The notes below the pieces were generated by a model. That model saw only the letters and a list, made by a program, of their open reading frames with translations. It had not been told where the DNA came from and made no database searches. The position numbers and the translations under genes were made by a program. Positions 40,520-48,853 of a stretch of 50,578 nucleotides of DNA are shown one piece after another. Numbering within the stretch: the stretch's first letter is position 1; each line of letters opens with the position of its first letter. The DNA is from JALZAA01 sp035316025 (GTDB taxonomy: Bacteria > Actinomycetota > Acidimicrobiia > IMCC26256 > JACDBD01), in NCBI GenBank assembly GCA_035316025.1, contig DATFXL010000127.1, positions 1-50,578 of the forward strand. Direction: 5' to 3'.

Positions 40520-40798
40520 TCAGGTGCCGCCGGCGACGGCGGGGACGATGCTGACGACCTGGCCCTCGGCCACCGGCGTCTCGAGCCCCCGGAGGAAGCG
40601 AATGTCCTCGTCGGCGACGAACACGTTCACGAACCGGCGCAGCTCCCCCTTGTCGTCGTAGAGCCGGGCCGCGAACCCGGGGTGGGCCGCCTCGAGCTGC
40701 TTGAGCACCTCGGCGACGGTCGCGCCGTCGACGTCGACCTCGGCGGCGCCGCTCGAGAGCTCGCGCAGCTGGGTGGGAATCCGGACGTTGACCGCCAT
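40520..40798 (-). CDS. CysO/MoaD/ThiS-like sulfur-carrier protein with masked diglycine
   Basis: A 92-residue ubiquitin-fold sulfur carrier. NVRIPTQLREL, RRFVNVFVADEDIRFLRGLET and the terminal PAVAGGT match mycobacterial CysO (RFVNIYVNDEDVR and PAVAGG). The Gly-Gly used for adenylation and thiocarboxylation is residues 90-91, but Thr92 follows, so a peptidase must remove one residue before the carrier can be charged. A similar masked carrier (HcyS) is trimmed by a JAMM peptidase in Wolinella methionine synthesis. It lies downstream of thrC, and the SAM riboswitch precedes the pair. SD AGGAGG is inside the shared structured repeat. ATG 40798 chosen by that site. Confidence 0.88.
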   Translation of the reverse strand: MAVNVRIPTQLRELSSGAAEVDVDGATVAEVLKQLEAAHPGFAARLYDDKGELRRFVNVFVADEDIRFLRGLETPVAEGQVVSIVPAVAGGT

Positions 40799-40802
40799 AC
40801 TT

Positions 40803-40860
40803 TCCTCCTGTCGCCGTCGCAAGCTCCGGCTCTGCTCCGGCGGTCGGCAAAGCCGCCGCC
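40803..40860 (-). repeat. Structured Shine-Dalgarno-bearing leader repeat, copy at the CysO-like gene
   Basis: Between thrC and the carrier gene: hairpin GGCGG-CGGC-TTT-GCCG-A-CCGCC (40860-40839), the invariant core CCGGAGCTTGCGACGGCG (40829-40812), then AGGAGG ahead of the ATG. The stem differs from the other copies by compensatory pairs. Here it lies within an operon, so it can act on translation without its own promoter. Confidence 0.65.
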
Positions 40861-40869
40861 GCGCGCTCC

Positions 40870-42111
<1,242 letters not shown>

Positions 42112-42116
42112 GCCGA

Positions 42117-42157
42117 CGCCCCTTTCGCGGTTCTCCGTGGGGCGGACGACCCGCCCC
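42117..42157 (-). promoter_or_regulatory. Expression platform of the SAM riboswitch
   Basis: On the minus strand a strong hairpin GGGGCGG-N5-CCGCCCC (42157-42139) is followed by the thrC ribosome-binding site GAAAGGGGCG (42126-42117). The second arm CGCCCC is also complementary to GGGGCG of the ribosome-binding site, so the two pairings exclude each other. No T-run is present. This points to control of translation start by SAM. Confidence 0.45.
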
Positions 42158-42207
42158 TCTCTCGACGCGCTCTCGAGCGCCCCGAGCGGAGACCCGCTCG
42201 CCGGCTA

Positions 42208-42292
42208 CTCATCGTTCAGGCATTGGCACCTGGCGCTTGCGCGCTGGTTGCCGCGGCTTCACTGGGCCTGTCCCTCAGCCGCTCTTGATGAG
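42208..42292 (-). ncRNA. SAM-I (S-box) riboswitch
   Basis: The minus strand carries the SAM-I core in order: P1 CTCATC paired with GATGAG, then AAGAG, GAGGGAC, GGCCC, GTGAA, GGCAACC, a GCGC-GCAA-GCGC hairpin, and AGGTGCCAATGCCT. All invariant segments of the S-box are present, 85 nt in total. It opens the 5' leader of thrC and the CysO-like gene. SAM-I riboswitches normally switch genes off when SAM is abundant. Confidence 0.93.
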
Positions 42293-42354
42293 CGCGTACG
42301 GTCCGAAAGGTACTACACCTCGATAGCTCGGCTAAAGCCGGTTGCGCGCCCTCG

Positions 42355-42360
42355 TAGGCT
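42355..42360 (+). promoter_or_regulatory. -10 box of gpgS
   Basis: TAGGCT, which would start transcription near 42367 at the base of the leader hairpin. Unlike most promoters in the window it has a 60-nt leader. Confidence 0.5.
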
Positions 42361-42369
42361 GAACGCGGA

Positions 42370-42424
42370 GACGGCGGTTTGCCGGCCGTCGGAGCAACAC
42401 CGGAGCTTGCGACGGCGACAGGAG
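42370..42424 (+). repeat. Structured Shine-Dalgarno-bearing leader repeat, copy at gpgS
   Basis: Hairpin GACGG-CGG-TTTG-CCG-G-CCGTC (42370-42390), the invariant core CCGGAGCTTGCGACGGCG (42400-42417), then AGGAG (42420-42424) five bases before the GTG. It occupies nearly the whole predicted 5' UTR of gpgS. Confidence 0.65.
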
Positions 42425-42429
42425 ATGCG

Positions 42430-43353
42430 GTGCGGCGGTCTCGTCAGTCGCGGTTCATGAGCGCGCTCGTGGCGGCGAAGGCCCGCCACGGGTACACGGT
42501 GTCCGTCTGCCTCCCGGCGCGCGACGAAGAGGCGACCGTGGGTCGGGTGGTCGCCACCGTGCGCCGCGACCTCGTCGAGCGTCTCCAAGTCGTCGACGAG
42601 ATCGTCGTCATGGACGACGGTTCGACCGATGCCACCGGTGACGCCGCCCGCGTCGCAGGCGCGCACGTGTATCGCGTGGACGAGCTGCTCCCCGAACTGC
42701 CTCCCGGAATCGGGAAGGGCAACGCGATGTGGAAGTCGCTGTACGTGTGCCAGGGCGACCTCCTGTGCTGGGTCGATGCCGACATCCGCAACTTCCGCGC
42801 CGACTTCGTGACTCGTCTGCTGGCGCCACTGCTCACCGATCCCGACGTCGGGATGGTCAAGGGCTTCTACCGGCGGCCGTTGCACGACAGCCCGACCGGC
42901 GGCGGACGCGTCACAGAGCTCATGGCCCGGCCGGTTCTCTCCTATCTCTTCCCGGCGCTGACGCGGTTCGTCCAGCCGCTGTCAGGCGAGTACGCGGCAC
43001 GCCGGTCGATCCTCGAGGCGGTCCCGTTCGTCGAGGGTTGGGGCGTCGAGATCGGGTTGTTGCTCGACGTCGTGCATCAGTTCGGCATCCAGTCGGTGAG
43101 CCAGGTCGACCTCGGTGTGCGCGCTCATCGGAACCGTCCGCTCGAACAGCTCGGCCCGCAGGCGCTCGCGATCCTCGCCACCGCGCTCCGTCGCGCCGGG
43201 CTCGACGCCTGTGACCCCCCGTTCGCGGCCGAGCTCGTGCGTTACGACGAGAGGCTCGCGCCCGAGCGGATCCCCGTCGTCGTGCACGAACGGCCTCCGA
43301 TGGTGACGGTCCCGACGTACTGCGCCAAGTTCGGCCGCGAGGAGACCGCCTAG
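42430..43353 (+). CDS. gpgS: Glucosyl-3-phosphoglycerate synthase GpgS
   Basis: A 307-residue GT-A glycosyltransferase of the GpgS/MpgS family. CLPARDEEATVG starts the fold, VVMDDGSTDATGD is the nucleotide-sugar motif, CWVDADIRNF holds the metal-binding DAD, and GKGNAMWKS and HRNRPLEQLGPQA are family segments. It condenses NDP-glucose with 3-phosphoglycerate, a step toward glucosylglycerate or methylglucose lipopolysaccharide. I chose the GTG at 42430 because AGGAG lies 5 nt upstream; ATG 42457 is a shorter alternative. Its leader carries the third copy of the structured repeat. No gpgP is in the window. Confidence 0.9.
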   Translation: MRRSRQSRFMSALVAAKARHGYTVSVCLPARDEEATVGRVVATVRRDLVERLQVVDEIVVMDDGSTDATGDAARVAGAHVYRVDELLPELPPGIGKGNAMWKSLYVCQGDLLCWVDADIRNFRADFVTRLLAPLLTDPDVGMVKGFYRRPLHDSPTGGGRVTELMARPVLSYLFPALTRFVQPLSGEYAARRSILEAVPFVEGWGVEIGLLLDVVHQFGIQSVSQVDLGVRAHRNRPLEQLGPQALAILATALRRAGLDACDPPFAAELVRYDERLAPERIPVVVHERPPMVTVPTYCAKFGREETA

Positions 43354-43355
43354 CC

Positions 43356-43396
43356 GCGCAGCCGGGCTGCGCACGGCGACGGCGGCATTCGTCGCC
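43356..43396. terminator. Hairpins between gpgS and glycerate kinase
   Basis: GCGCAGC-CGG-GCTGCGC (43356-43372) is a strong 7-bp hairpin directly after the gpgS stop. GGCGAC (43375-43380) and GTCGCC (43391-43396) form a second one. They lie between convergent genes. No T-run is visible. Confidence 0.5.
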
Positions 43397-43441
43397 GACC
43401 ACCCGCTGACGATGCACGCCCGATCGTGACGTCGGCCGCCA

Positions 43442-44470
43442 TCAGCGCGCCGGTCGCGCCCGTCGGGCAGCTTCGATCGCCGCCTCCTCGACGAGCACGG
43501 CGGCGCGTGCGAACGCGTCTCCGGTCTGCCAGACGCGCTCGGTCAGCGTGAGCAGCTGCACGTCGCCGAGGACCGACAGTTCGTCACGGCCTTCTTGCGT
43601 CGCCTGTCCCACGATCACCACGCGTTTCGCGACTCCCTCGTCGGCGGCCCATTCGAGCACACCGCCGACCACCTTGCCCTCGAAGCTGGACGCGTCGAGC
43701 TTGCCCTCGCCGGTGACGACGAGCTCGGCGCCGGTCAGCGCGTCGTCGAGTCCGGCGGCGCGGGCGACGACGTCGAAGCCGGGTTCGAGCTGAGCGCCGA
43801 TCGCTGCCAGCCCACCAGCGAGCCCGCCGGCTGCTCCCGCCCCCTCGAGCTCGGTCACGTCCACACCCGTTCTCTCCTCGTAAACCTCGGCGAGACGGGC
43901 GAGCCGGCCAGTCAGCAACGAGACCTGCGCCGACGTCGCGCCCTTCTGCGGCCCGTACACGGTGGCAGCGTCGAGGAACGGCGTGGCGACATCGCAGGCG
44001 ACCGTCACATCGTGTCCGGCGAGCGACCATCGGAGTGCGTCGACGGCACCGAGGCCGCCGTCCGTCGTCGCACTGCCGCCGACGCCGACGATCACACGGC
44101 GCGCGCCGGCGCGTAGCGCGGCGGAGATCAGCTCGCCCGTCCCGCGGGTCGACGCGCGCAAGGGATCGTTGCGGAGCCCGACGAGCTGCAAGCCGCTGGC
44201 GCGCGCCATCTCGATGACGCCGGAACCGTCGGGGAGGAGGCCCCATTGCGCGGCGACCGGGTCACCCAACGGGCCGGTGACCGTGGTGGTACGCGTCGAC
44301 CCGCCTCGCGCGGCAAGCAGCGCATCGAGCGTGCCCTCGCCACCGTCCGCGACCGGTATCCGCCGCGCGCTGAACCCGGCCGCCTCGACGCCCGCCGCCA
44401 TGGCGTCGGCTGCCGCGGCCGCGGTGAGCGAGCCGCGGAACTTGTCGGGAGCCACAATGGCTTCGGCCAC
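43442..44470 (-). CDS. Glycerate 2-kinase (GlxK/GarK family)
   Basis: A 342-residue glycerate kinase of the GlxK/GarK family. IVAPDKFRGSLTAAAAADAM near the start and GVGGSATTDGGLGAVDAL in the middle are the two signature regions, followed by PQKGATSAQV and VVTGEGKLDASSFEGKV. It phosphorylates glycerate to 2-phosphoglycerate, connecting it to glycolysis. Lying next to gpgS it could recycle glycerate released from glucosylglycerate; this is inferred. The GTG at 44470 begins only 19 nt from the divergent treT start, and the two promoters overlap. Confidence 0.9.
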   Translation of the reverse strand: MAEAIVAPDKFRGSLTAAAAADAMAAGVEAAGFSARRIPVADGGEGTLDALLAARGGSTRTTTVTGPLGDPVAAQWGLLPDGSGVIEMARASGLQLVGLRNDPLRASTRGTGELISAALRAGARRVIVGVGGSATTDGGLGAVDALRWSLAGHDVTVACDVATPFLDAATVYGPQKGATSAQVSLLTGRLARLAEVYEERTGVDVTELEGAGAAGGLAGGLAAIGAQLEPGFDVVARAAGLDDALTGAELVVTGEGKLDASSFEGKVVGGVLEWAADEGVAKRVVIVGQATQEGRDELSVLGDVQLLTLTERVWQTGDAFARAAVLVEEAAIEAARRARPAR

Positions 44471-44476
44471 GGTGGA

Positions 44477-44482
44477 TAGATT
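44477..44482 (+). promoter_or_regulatory. Shared -10 region for treT and glycerate kinase
   Basis: TAGATT on the plus strand is 7 nt from the treT GTG. The complementary strand over nearly the same bases (44483-44478) reads CAATCT, 7 nt from the glycerate-kinase GTG. Both transcripts would be leaderless. Confidence 0.5.
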
Positions 44483-44489
44483 GCACCGA

Positions 44490-45740
44490 GTGCCGGAACG
44501 TGTCCCGCTCCTCGAGAAGGGCCTCGGCGAATACGCGCCGATCGTGGGACCCGAGGTGGTCGAACGCATCGAGGCGCTGGCGGCACCGTTGCGCGGCTGC
44601 CGCGTGTTGCACATCAACGCCACCGCCTACGGCGGCGGCGTGGCCGAGCTTCTCGCCACGCACGTCCCGCTGCTCCGCAGCGTCGGCATCGACGCCGAGT
44701 GGCAGGTGATGACCGGCAGCGACGACTTCTTCGGCATCACGAAGGAGGTGCACAACGCCCTCCAGGGCGCCGACATCGACTGGTCGACCCGGAAGCAGCG
44801 CGTCTACCTCGAGAACGTGCTCGACAACGCCCTCCGACTCCAAGGCGGGTGGGACGTCGTTGTCGCGCACGATCCGCAGCCTGTCGCCCTGCGCAGCTAT
44901 GTGCGGGACTCGTCGCTCCGGTCTCCGGACACGCAGTGGGTGTGGCGTTGCCACATCGACCTGACCGACGCCAATCCGTCGGTGTGGGAGTTCTTCCGAC
45001 CGTACGTCGAGCTCCACGATGCGTCCGTCTGGACGATGAAGGAGTTCGTGCCGGACTCGCTGTCGATGGACCGCGTGCTGGAGAGGCACCCGTCGATCGA
45101 CCCGATCTCGGTGAAGAACCTCGACATGCCGCTGCCGTTCGCCGAAGAGCTCTGCCGCCAGTACGGGCTCGACGTCCGTCGTCCGATCGTGTGCCAGGTG
45201 AGCCGGTACGACCCGTGGAAGGATCCGGTCGGTGTCATCCGTGCGTTTCGGATCGTCCGCGAGAAGGTCACGGACGCGCAGCTGCTTCTTGCGGGATCGA
45301 TGGCCACCGATGACCCCGAGGGGTTCCGGGTGTGGGACAAGGTGCAGGAGGAACGCGCCGGCGATCCCGACATCTACACGCTCTCGAACCTCCATCAGGT
45401 CGGCAACGTGCAGATCAACGCGTTCCAGCGCGTCGCAGACGTCGTGATCCAGAAGTCGATCCGGGAGGGGTTCGGGCTCACGGTGAGCGAGGGGCTCTGG
45501 AAGGGTCGGCCGGTCGTGGGCGGACGCGCCGGTGGCATCGTGCTGCAGGTGCGTGACGGATTCGATGGCTACCTCGTCGACACCGTCGAAGACTGCGCGG
45601 CGCGCACGATCGATCTGCTCGCCGATCCTGTCGGGGCCGACGCGATGGGCCTGCAGGGCAAGGAGCACGTGCGGGAGAACTTCCTGTCGACGCGTGAGCT
45701 CGAAGACTGGTTGCGCCTGCTGACGGAACTCCACGCGTGA
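44490..45740 (+). CDS. treT: Trehalose synthase TreT-like (GT4)
   Basis: A 416-residue GT4 glycosyltransferase resembling TreT, which makes trehalose from an NDP-glucose and glucose. VLHINATAYGGGVAELLATHVPLL begins the acceptor domain, VCQVSRYDPWKDP opens the donor domain, and KSIREGFGLTVSEGLWKGRPVVG is the donor-binding E-x7-E region. Some members use ADP- or UDP-glucose. The GTG start is set by TAGATT 7 nt upstream. otsA starts within its stop (4-nt overlap). Confidence 0.9.
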   Translation: MPERVPLLEKGLGEYAPIVGPEVVERIEALAAPLRGCRVLHINATAYGGGVAELLATHVPLLRSVGIDAEWQVMTGSDDFFGITKEVHNALQGADIDWSTRKQRVYLENVLDNALRLQGGWDVVVAHDPQPVALRSYVRDSSLRSPDTQWVWRCHIDLTDANPSVWEFFRPYVELHDASVWTMKEFVPDSLSMDRVLERHPSIDPISVKNLDMPLPFAEELCRQYGLDVRRPIVCQVSRYDPWKDPVGVIRAFRIVREKVTDAQLLLAGSMATDDPEGFRVWDKVQEERAGDPDIYTLSNLHQVGNVQINAFQRVADVVIQKSIREGFGLTVSEGLWKGRPVVGGRAGGIVLQVRDGFDGYLVDTVEDCAARTIDLLADPVGADAMGLQGKEHVRENFLSTRELEDWLRLLTELHA

Positions 45741-47110
45741 TCGTCGTCTCCCATCGGGGGCCGGCGACGTTCGCCCGCAAGGAAGACGGGTCCTTCCACG
45801 CGCGCCGGGGGTCGGGCGGGCTGGCGGGGACGCTGGGCCGGCTCGTGCACGACGGCCTCGACGACCCCGTCGGCTGGGTGGCGGCGGCGATGACCGACGA
45901 CGACCGGGCGGCGGCAGCCGCGGGTGAGACCACGCTTCCCGAGGTCGCGCTCGAGCTGCTCGCGATCGATGCCCGTCAACACCGCCTGCACTACGACCTG
46001 GTCTCGAACGCGACGCTGTGGTTCCTGCACCACGGGCTGTTCGACCTCCCCCGCCGTCCGCGCTTCGACGACCGCTTCCGTGAGGCCTGGGACGCGTATG
46101 TCGCCGTGAACGACGCGTTCGCGGATCGCGTCGCGGACGTGGCCGAGGACGGCGACATCGTCCTCGTGCAGGACTACCACCTCGCGCTCGTGCCCGGCCG
46201 CCTCACCGCCCGGCGGCCGGACCTTCGGGTCGTGCACTTCACCCACACGCCGTTCTGCGGTCCGAACTCGATCGGCGTGTTGCCCGACGACGTCGGGCGT
46301 GCCATTTGCGCGTCGATGGCGACGGTGCCGTGCGGGTTCCACACCGCGCGTTGGGCGCGCGCCTACACAGCGTGCGTGGAGACCGTCCTCGGTCCGCAGC
46401 AAGAGGCGCCGACGTTCTCAGCCCCGCTCGGGCCCGACCCGGCCGACCTCCGCGAGGCACTCGAGTCGACCGAGGGCCGCGCCGCGCAGGCTGAGCTCGA
46501 CGAGTACCTGGGCGATCGTCTGCTGCTGTTGCGCAGTGACCGCATCGACCCGTCGAAGAACATCGTGCGCGGCTTCCTCGCCTACGACCGACTGCTCGAG
46601 CGGGCGCCCGAGTGGCGGGAGCGAGTCGTATTCGTGGCCAGGCTGAACGAGTCCCGCCAGGGACTGCCGGAGTACCAGGCCTACGCCCAGGAGGTCGAGC
46701 AGGCGGCAGGGCTCGTCAACGAGCGGTGGGCGCGCCCCGACTGGGAGCCGGTCGTGACCGACCTGCGCGACGACTTCCCCCGCAGCGTCGCCGGGTACGC
46801 GCGCTACAACGCCCTGCTTGTGAACCCGTTGAAGGACGGCCTCAACCTCGTGGCGAAAGAGGGGCCGACGATGAACCGCCGTGACGGCATCGTCTGCCTG
46901 TCTCCCGAGGCAGGGTCCTACGACGAGCTGGCGCCGGCAGTGCTCGATGCGCACCCGTACGACCTCGACCAGACCGCGGGCGCGCTCGACTCGGCACTGT
47001 CGATGCCGGCGGACGCGCGCCACGAGCAGGCGACTCGTTTGCGCGAGCTCGCGGGCGTGCACACCCCCGCGACGTGGCTGCAGGCGCAGATCAGCGCGGC
47101 GTGCGGGTAG
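45737..47110 (+). CDS. otsA: Trehalose-6-phosphate synthase OtsA
   Basis: A 457-residue GT20 enzyme that makes trehalose-6-phosphate. It begins IVVSHRGPATF, has VQDYHLALVPGRL, HFTHTPFCGPNSIGVLP, LLRSDRIDPSKNIVRGFLA and NPLKDGLNLVAKEGPTMN near the donor site. The N-terminus lacks the longer glycine-rich segment of some OtsA but keeps RGSGGLAGTLGRL. The GTG overlaps the treT stop by 4 nt. Its last 20 nt overlap the convergent otsB gene. Confidence 0.92.
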   Translation: MIVVSHRGPATFARKEDGSFHARRGSGGLAGTLGRLVHDGLDDPVGWVAAAMTDDDRAAAAAGETTLPEVALELLAIDARQHRLHYDLVSNATLWFLHHGLFDLPRRPRFDDRFREAWDAYVAVNDAFADRVADVAEDGDIVLVQDYHLALVPGRLTARRPDLRVVHFTHTPFCGPNSIGVLPDDVGRAICASMATVPCGFHTARWARAYTACVETVLGPQQEAPTFSAPLGPDPADLREALESTEGRAAQAELDEYLGDRLLLLRSDRIDPSKNIVRGFLAYDRLLERAPEWRERVVFVARLNESRQGLPEYQAYAQEVEQAAGLVNERWARPDWEPVVTDLRDDFPRSVAGYARYNALLVNPLKDGLNLVAKEGPTMNRRDGIVCLSPEAGSYDELAPAVLDAHPYDLDQTAGALDSALSMPADARHEQATRLRELAGVHTPATWLQAQISAACG

Positions 47111-47879
47111 CGGCCGCGGCGAGATCGCTGAGGAGAGACACCAGCCCCGCCGGCCCGTCGACGGTGACGTCGGCCCGCGCGAGCAACTCGGCCGGCGCCT
47201 CGACCGACCCGACCGCGATGCGCACGGCGTGCTCGAGCCGTCGTGCCGCCGCCAGCCGTTCGAGCGCCGCGAAGGCGTCGAGGTCGCCGCGGTCGTCGCC
47301 GGCGAAACAAGCGGCGAACGACCCGTCGACGAGCACCTCGACCGCGGTTCCCTTGTCGGCCTTGACCGGCGGCCGCAGCTCGCGCGCCATCTTCGTTTCG
47401 TAGGTAGTGAGGCCGTGGCGACGCGCGATGCGGTCGACCACGTCGACCGCGGTGCGCTCGCGCTCCGGGGCGGTCCGCCAGTGGACGGTGACGGCGACTC
47501 CCGCCTTGCGCTCGACGAGCAGATCGGGGAGCTCACGCGCGAGCTCGTCGCCGGCGGCGGCGACGGCCCCGAGGTACGGCTGGGTCCGCGGATCGACGAC
47601 GGCGTGGCCATCCACCATGCGCTCGAGCCCGTACTGGCCGACGAGCGTGAGCGCGGGGAGGTCGATCGCCCCGGCAAGGAACTCGACCGGCCGTCCGCTG
47701 ACGACGGCGACGGTCCCGAAGGTGCCGGTCAGGTCCCCGAGCGCGTCACGGGCGTCGGGCAGGACACGAGCAGACGCGGGGTCCTCCACGATCGAGGAGA
47801 TGGAGCCGTCGAAGTCGACCAGCACGGCCGAGTCGTGTGGACGCGCCGTCAGGGAGCGCAGTGGTGCCGGCAGGGGCAC
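47091..47879 (-). CDS. otsB: Trehalose-6-phosphate phosphatase OtsB
   Basis: A 262-residue HAD-type phosphatase. Motif I is LVDFDGSISSI with both Asp, VAVVSGRPVEFL is motif II, Lys in VKADKGTAVEVL is motif III, and GDDRGDLDAFAAL is motif IV. It converts trehalose-6-phosphate to trehalose, completing the OtsA route. GTG start 9 nt after the LytR_C gene stop; convergent overlap of 20 nt with otsA. Confidence 0.92.
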   Translation of the reverse strand: MPLPAPLRSLTARPHDSAVLVDFDGSISSIVEDPASARVLPDARDALGDLTGTFGTVAVVSGRPVEFLAGAIDLPALTLVGQYGLERMVDGHAVVDPRTQPYLGAVAAAGDELARELPDLLVERKAGVAVTVHWRTAPERERTAVDVVDRIARRHGLTTYETKMARELRPPVKADKGTAVEVLVDGSFAACFAGDDRGDLDAFAALERLAAARRLEHAVRIAVGSVEAPAELLARADVTVDGPAGLVSLLSDLAAAATRTPR

Positions 47880-47888
47880 GGGGCGGGA

Positions 47889-48449
47889 TTACTGGCCGAG
47901 GAGCACGGCGCAGTTGACGCTCTCCGTCCCGGGTAACGGCGGGTTCGAGAACGGCTCGACCGTCGTCCCGGTGCCGACGTCGCCCTGGAGCTGCACGGCC
48001 TCCTTCTCGAAGCCCTGCTTGCACTGCACGGCGGTCCCCCGGCGTGCGTTCGTGTTCGCGGGTGTCGTCGGCTGGTACCCGAGGCTGCGCAGCTTGTTCG
48101 TCATATTGCCCGCAGCGCCCGATGCTGAACCGGCGTTGAAGACGATCACGCGCACCTCGCTGCGCGCCTTGGCGTTGCCGGCCTTGGCGGTGGTCGTCGG
48201 AGGCTCGGTCGAGGCCGGCGCGGCCGCCGACGACGGCGTCGGGGTGGTCGGCGTCGTCGCGGCGCTCTTGGCGGCCGGCGTCGCGCCGTTCCCGGCCGGT
48301 CCTTTGTCGACGACCTGCAGGAGCACGATCCCTAGGATGACCGCGAGGCCGACGAGGCCCGCGCCGCGTACCACCGAATTCACGCCGGAGCCCTCCCGTT
48401 CGTTGCCGCGACCACCGATTCCGCTGCCGGTCGGCGTCACTGTGCTCAC
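47889..48449 (-). CDS. Membrane-anchored LytR_C-domain protein
   Basis: A 186-residue protein with a transmembrane segment (about residues 29-45), a Thr/Pro/Ala/Ser-rich linker and a C-terminal LytR_C domain, seen as VRVIVFNAGSASGAAGNMTNKLRSLGYQ. Two Cys in the domain could pair. It may act at the cell wall with LytR-CpsA-Psr enzymes, but lacks the ligase domain. It overlaps the DUF3263 gene stop by 4 nt, and otsB follows. Confidence 0.85.
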   Translation of the reverse strand: MSTVTPTGSGIGGRGNEREGSGVNSVVRGAGLVGLAVILGIVLLQVVDKGPAGNGATPAAKSAATTPTTPTPSSAAAPASTEPPTTTAKAGNAKARSEVRVIVFNAGSASGAAGNMTNKLRSLGYQPTTPANTNARRGTAVQCKQGFEKEAVQLQGDVGTGTTVEPFSNPPLPGTESVNCAVLLGQ

Positions 48450-48703
48450 CGCGACTCGGGATCCGCGCGGCGGCCTTCGATGCGCACGCGCCGGCGCTGG
48501 TTCCGCACGCGTTGCACGCGTTTGACCGTGAGCGGGTCGTACTCGAGTGCGTCGGCATCGTCGAGCAACGCGTTCAGGAGCTCGTAGTAGCGCGACGGTG
48601 AGATATCGAAGTTCTTGCGGATCGCGATCTCCTTCGGGCCCGGGCGGTGGCGCCAGGATCGCTCGAAGTCCAGGATCGCTCGGTCACGGGGGGACAGAAC
48701 CAT
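48446..48703 (-). CDS. DUF3263 protein
   Basis: An 85-residue actinobacterial DUF3263 protein. RDRAILDFERSWRHRPGPKEIAIRKNFDISPSRYYELLNALLDD is a compact winged-helix-like domain, probably DNA-binding. DUF3263 genes usually stand next to LytR_C genes, as here; function is unknown. ATG start about 8 nt after a weak CAGGAT box. Confidence 0.88.
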   Translation of the reverse strand: MVLSPRDRAILDFERSWRHRPGPKEIAIRKNFDISPSRYYELLNALLDDADALEYDPLTVKRVQRVRNQRRRVRIEGRRADPESR

Positions 48704-48774
48704 CAGCGTCGATCCTGGCCTCTGGTGGCCGCGAGAGCAAGCATTTCGGGCATCGGCGCCGACGATGAGGATCG

Positions 48775-48847
48775 AGCCGGAGGTCGGATTCGAACCGACG
48801 GCCTGCTGATTACAAATCAGCTGCTCTGCCAGCTGAGCTACTCCGGC
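48775..48847 (-). tRNA. tRNA-Thr (anticodon TGT)
   Basis: Minus-strand cloverleaf with acceptor GCCGGAG/CTCCGGC, D arm GCTCAGCTGGCAGAGC, anticodon stem GCTGA/TCAGC with loop TTTGTAA (anticodon TGT) and T arm GTCGGTTCGAATCCGAC. 73 nt; no CCA encoded. It is 6 nt after the rlmB stop, so it is probably processed from the cysS-rlmB transcript. Confidence 0.95.
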
Positions 48848-48853
48848 GCCGCG

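Noticed and set aside
42208..42292. SAM-IV riboswitch instead of SAM-I
   Set aside because: The order GAGGGAC, GGCCC, GTGAA, GGCAACC and AGGTGCCAATGCCT follows the S-box; the SAM-IV GGTCA-GAGTGCCAGCG pattern is absent.
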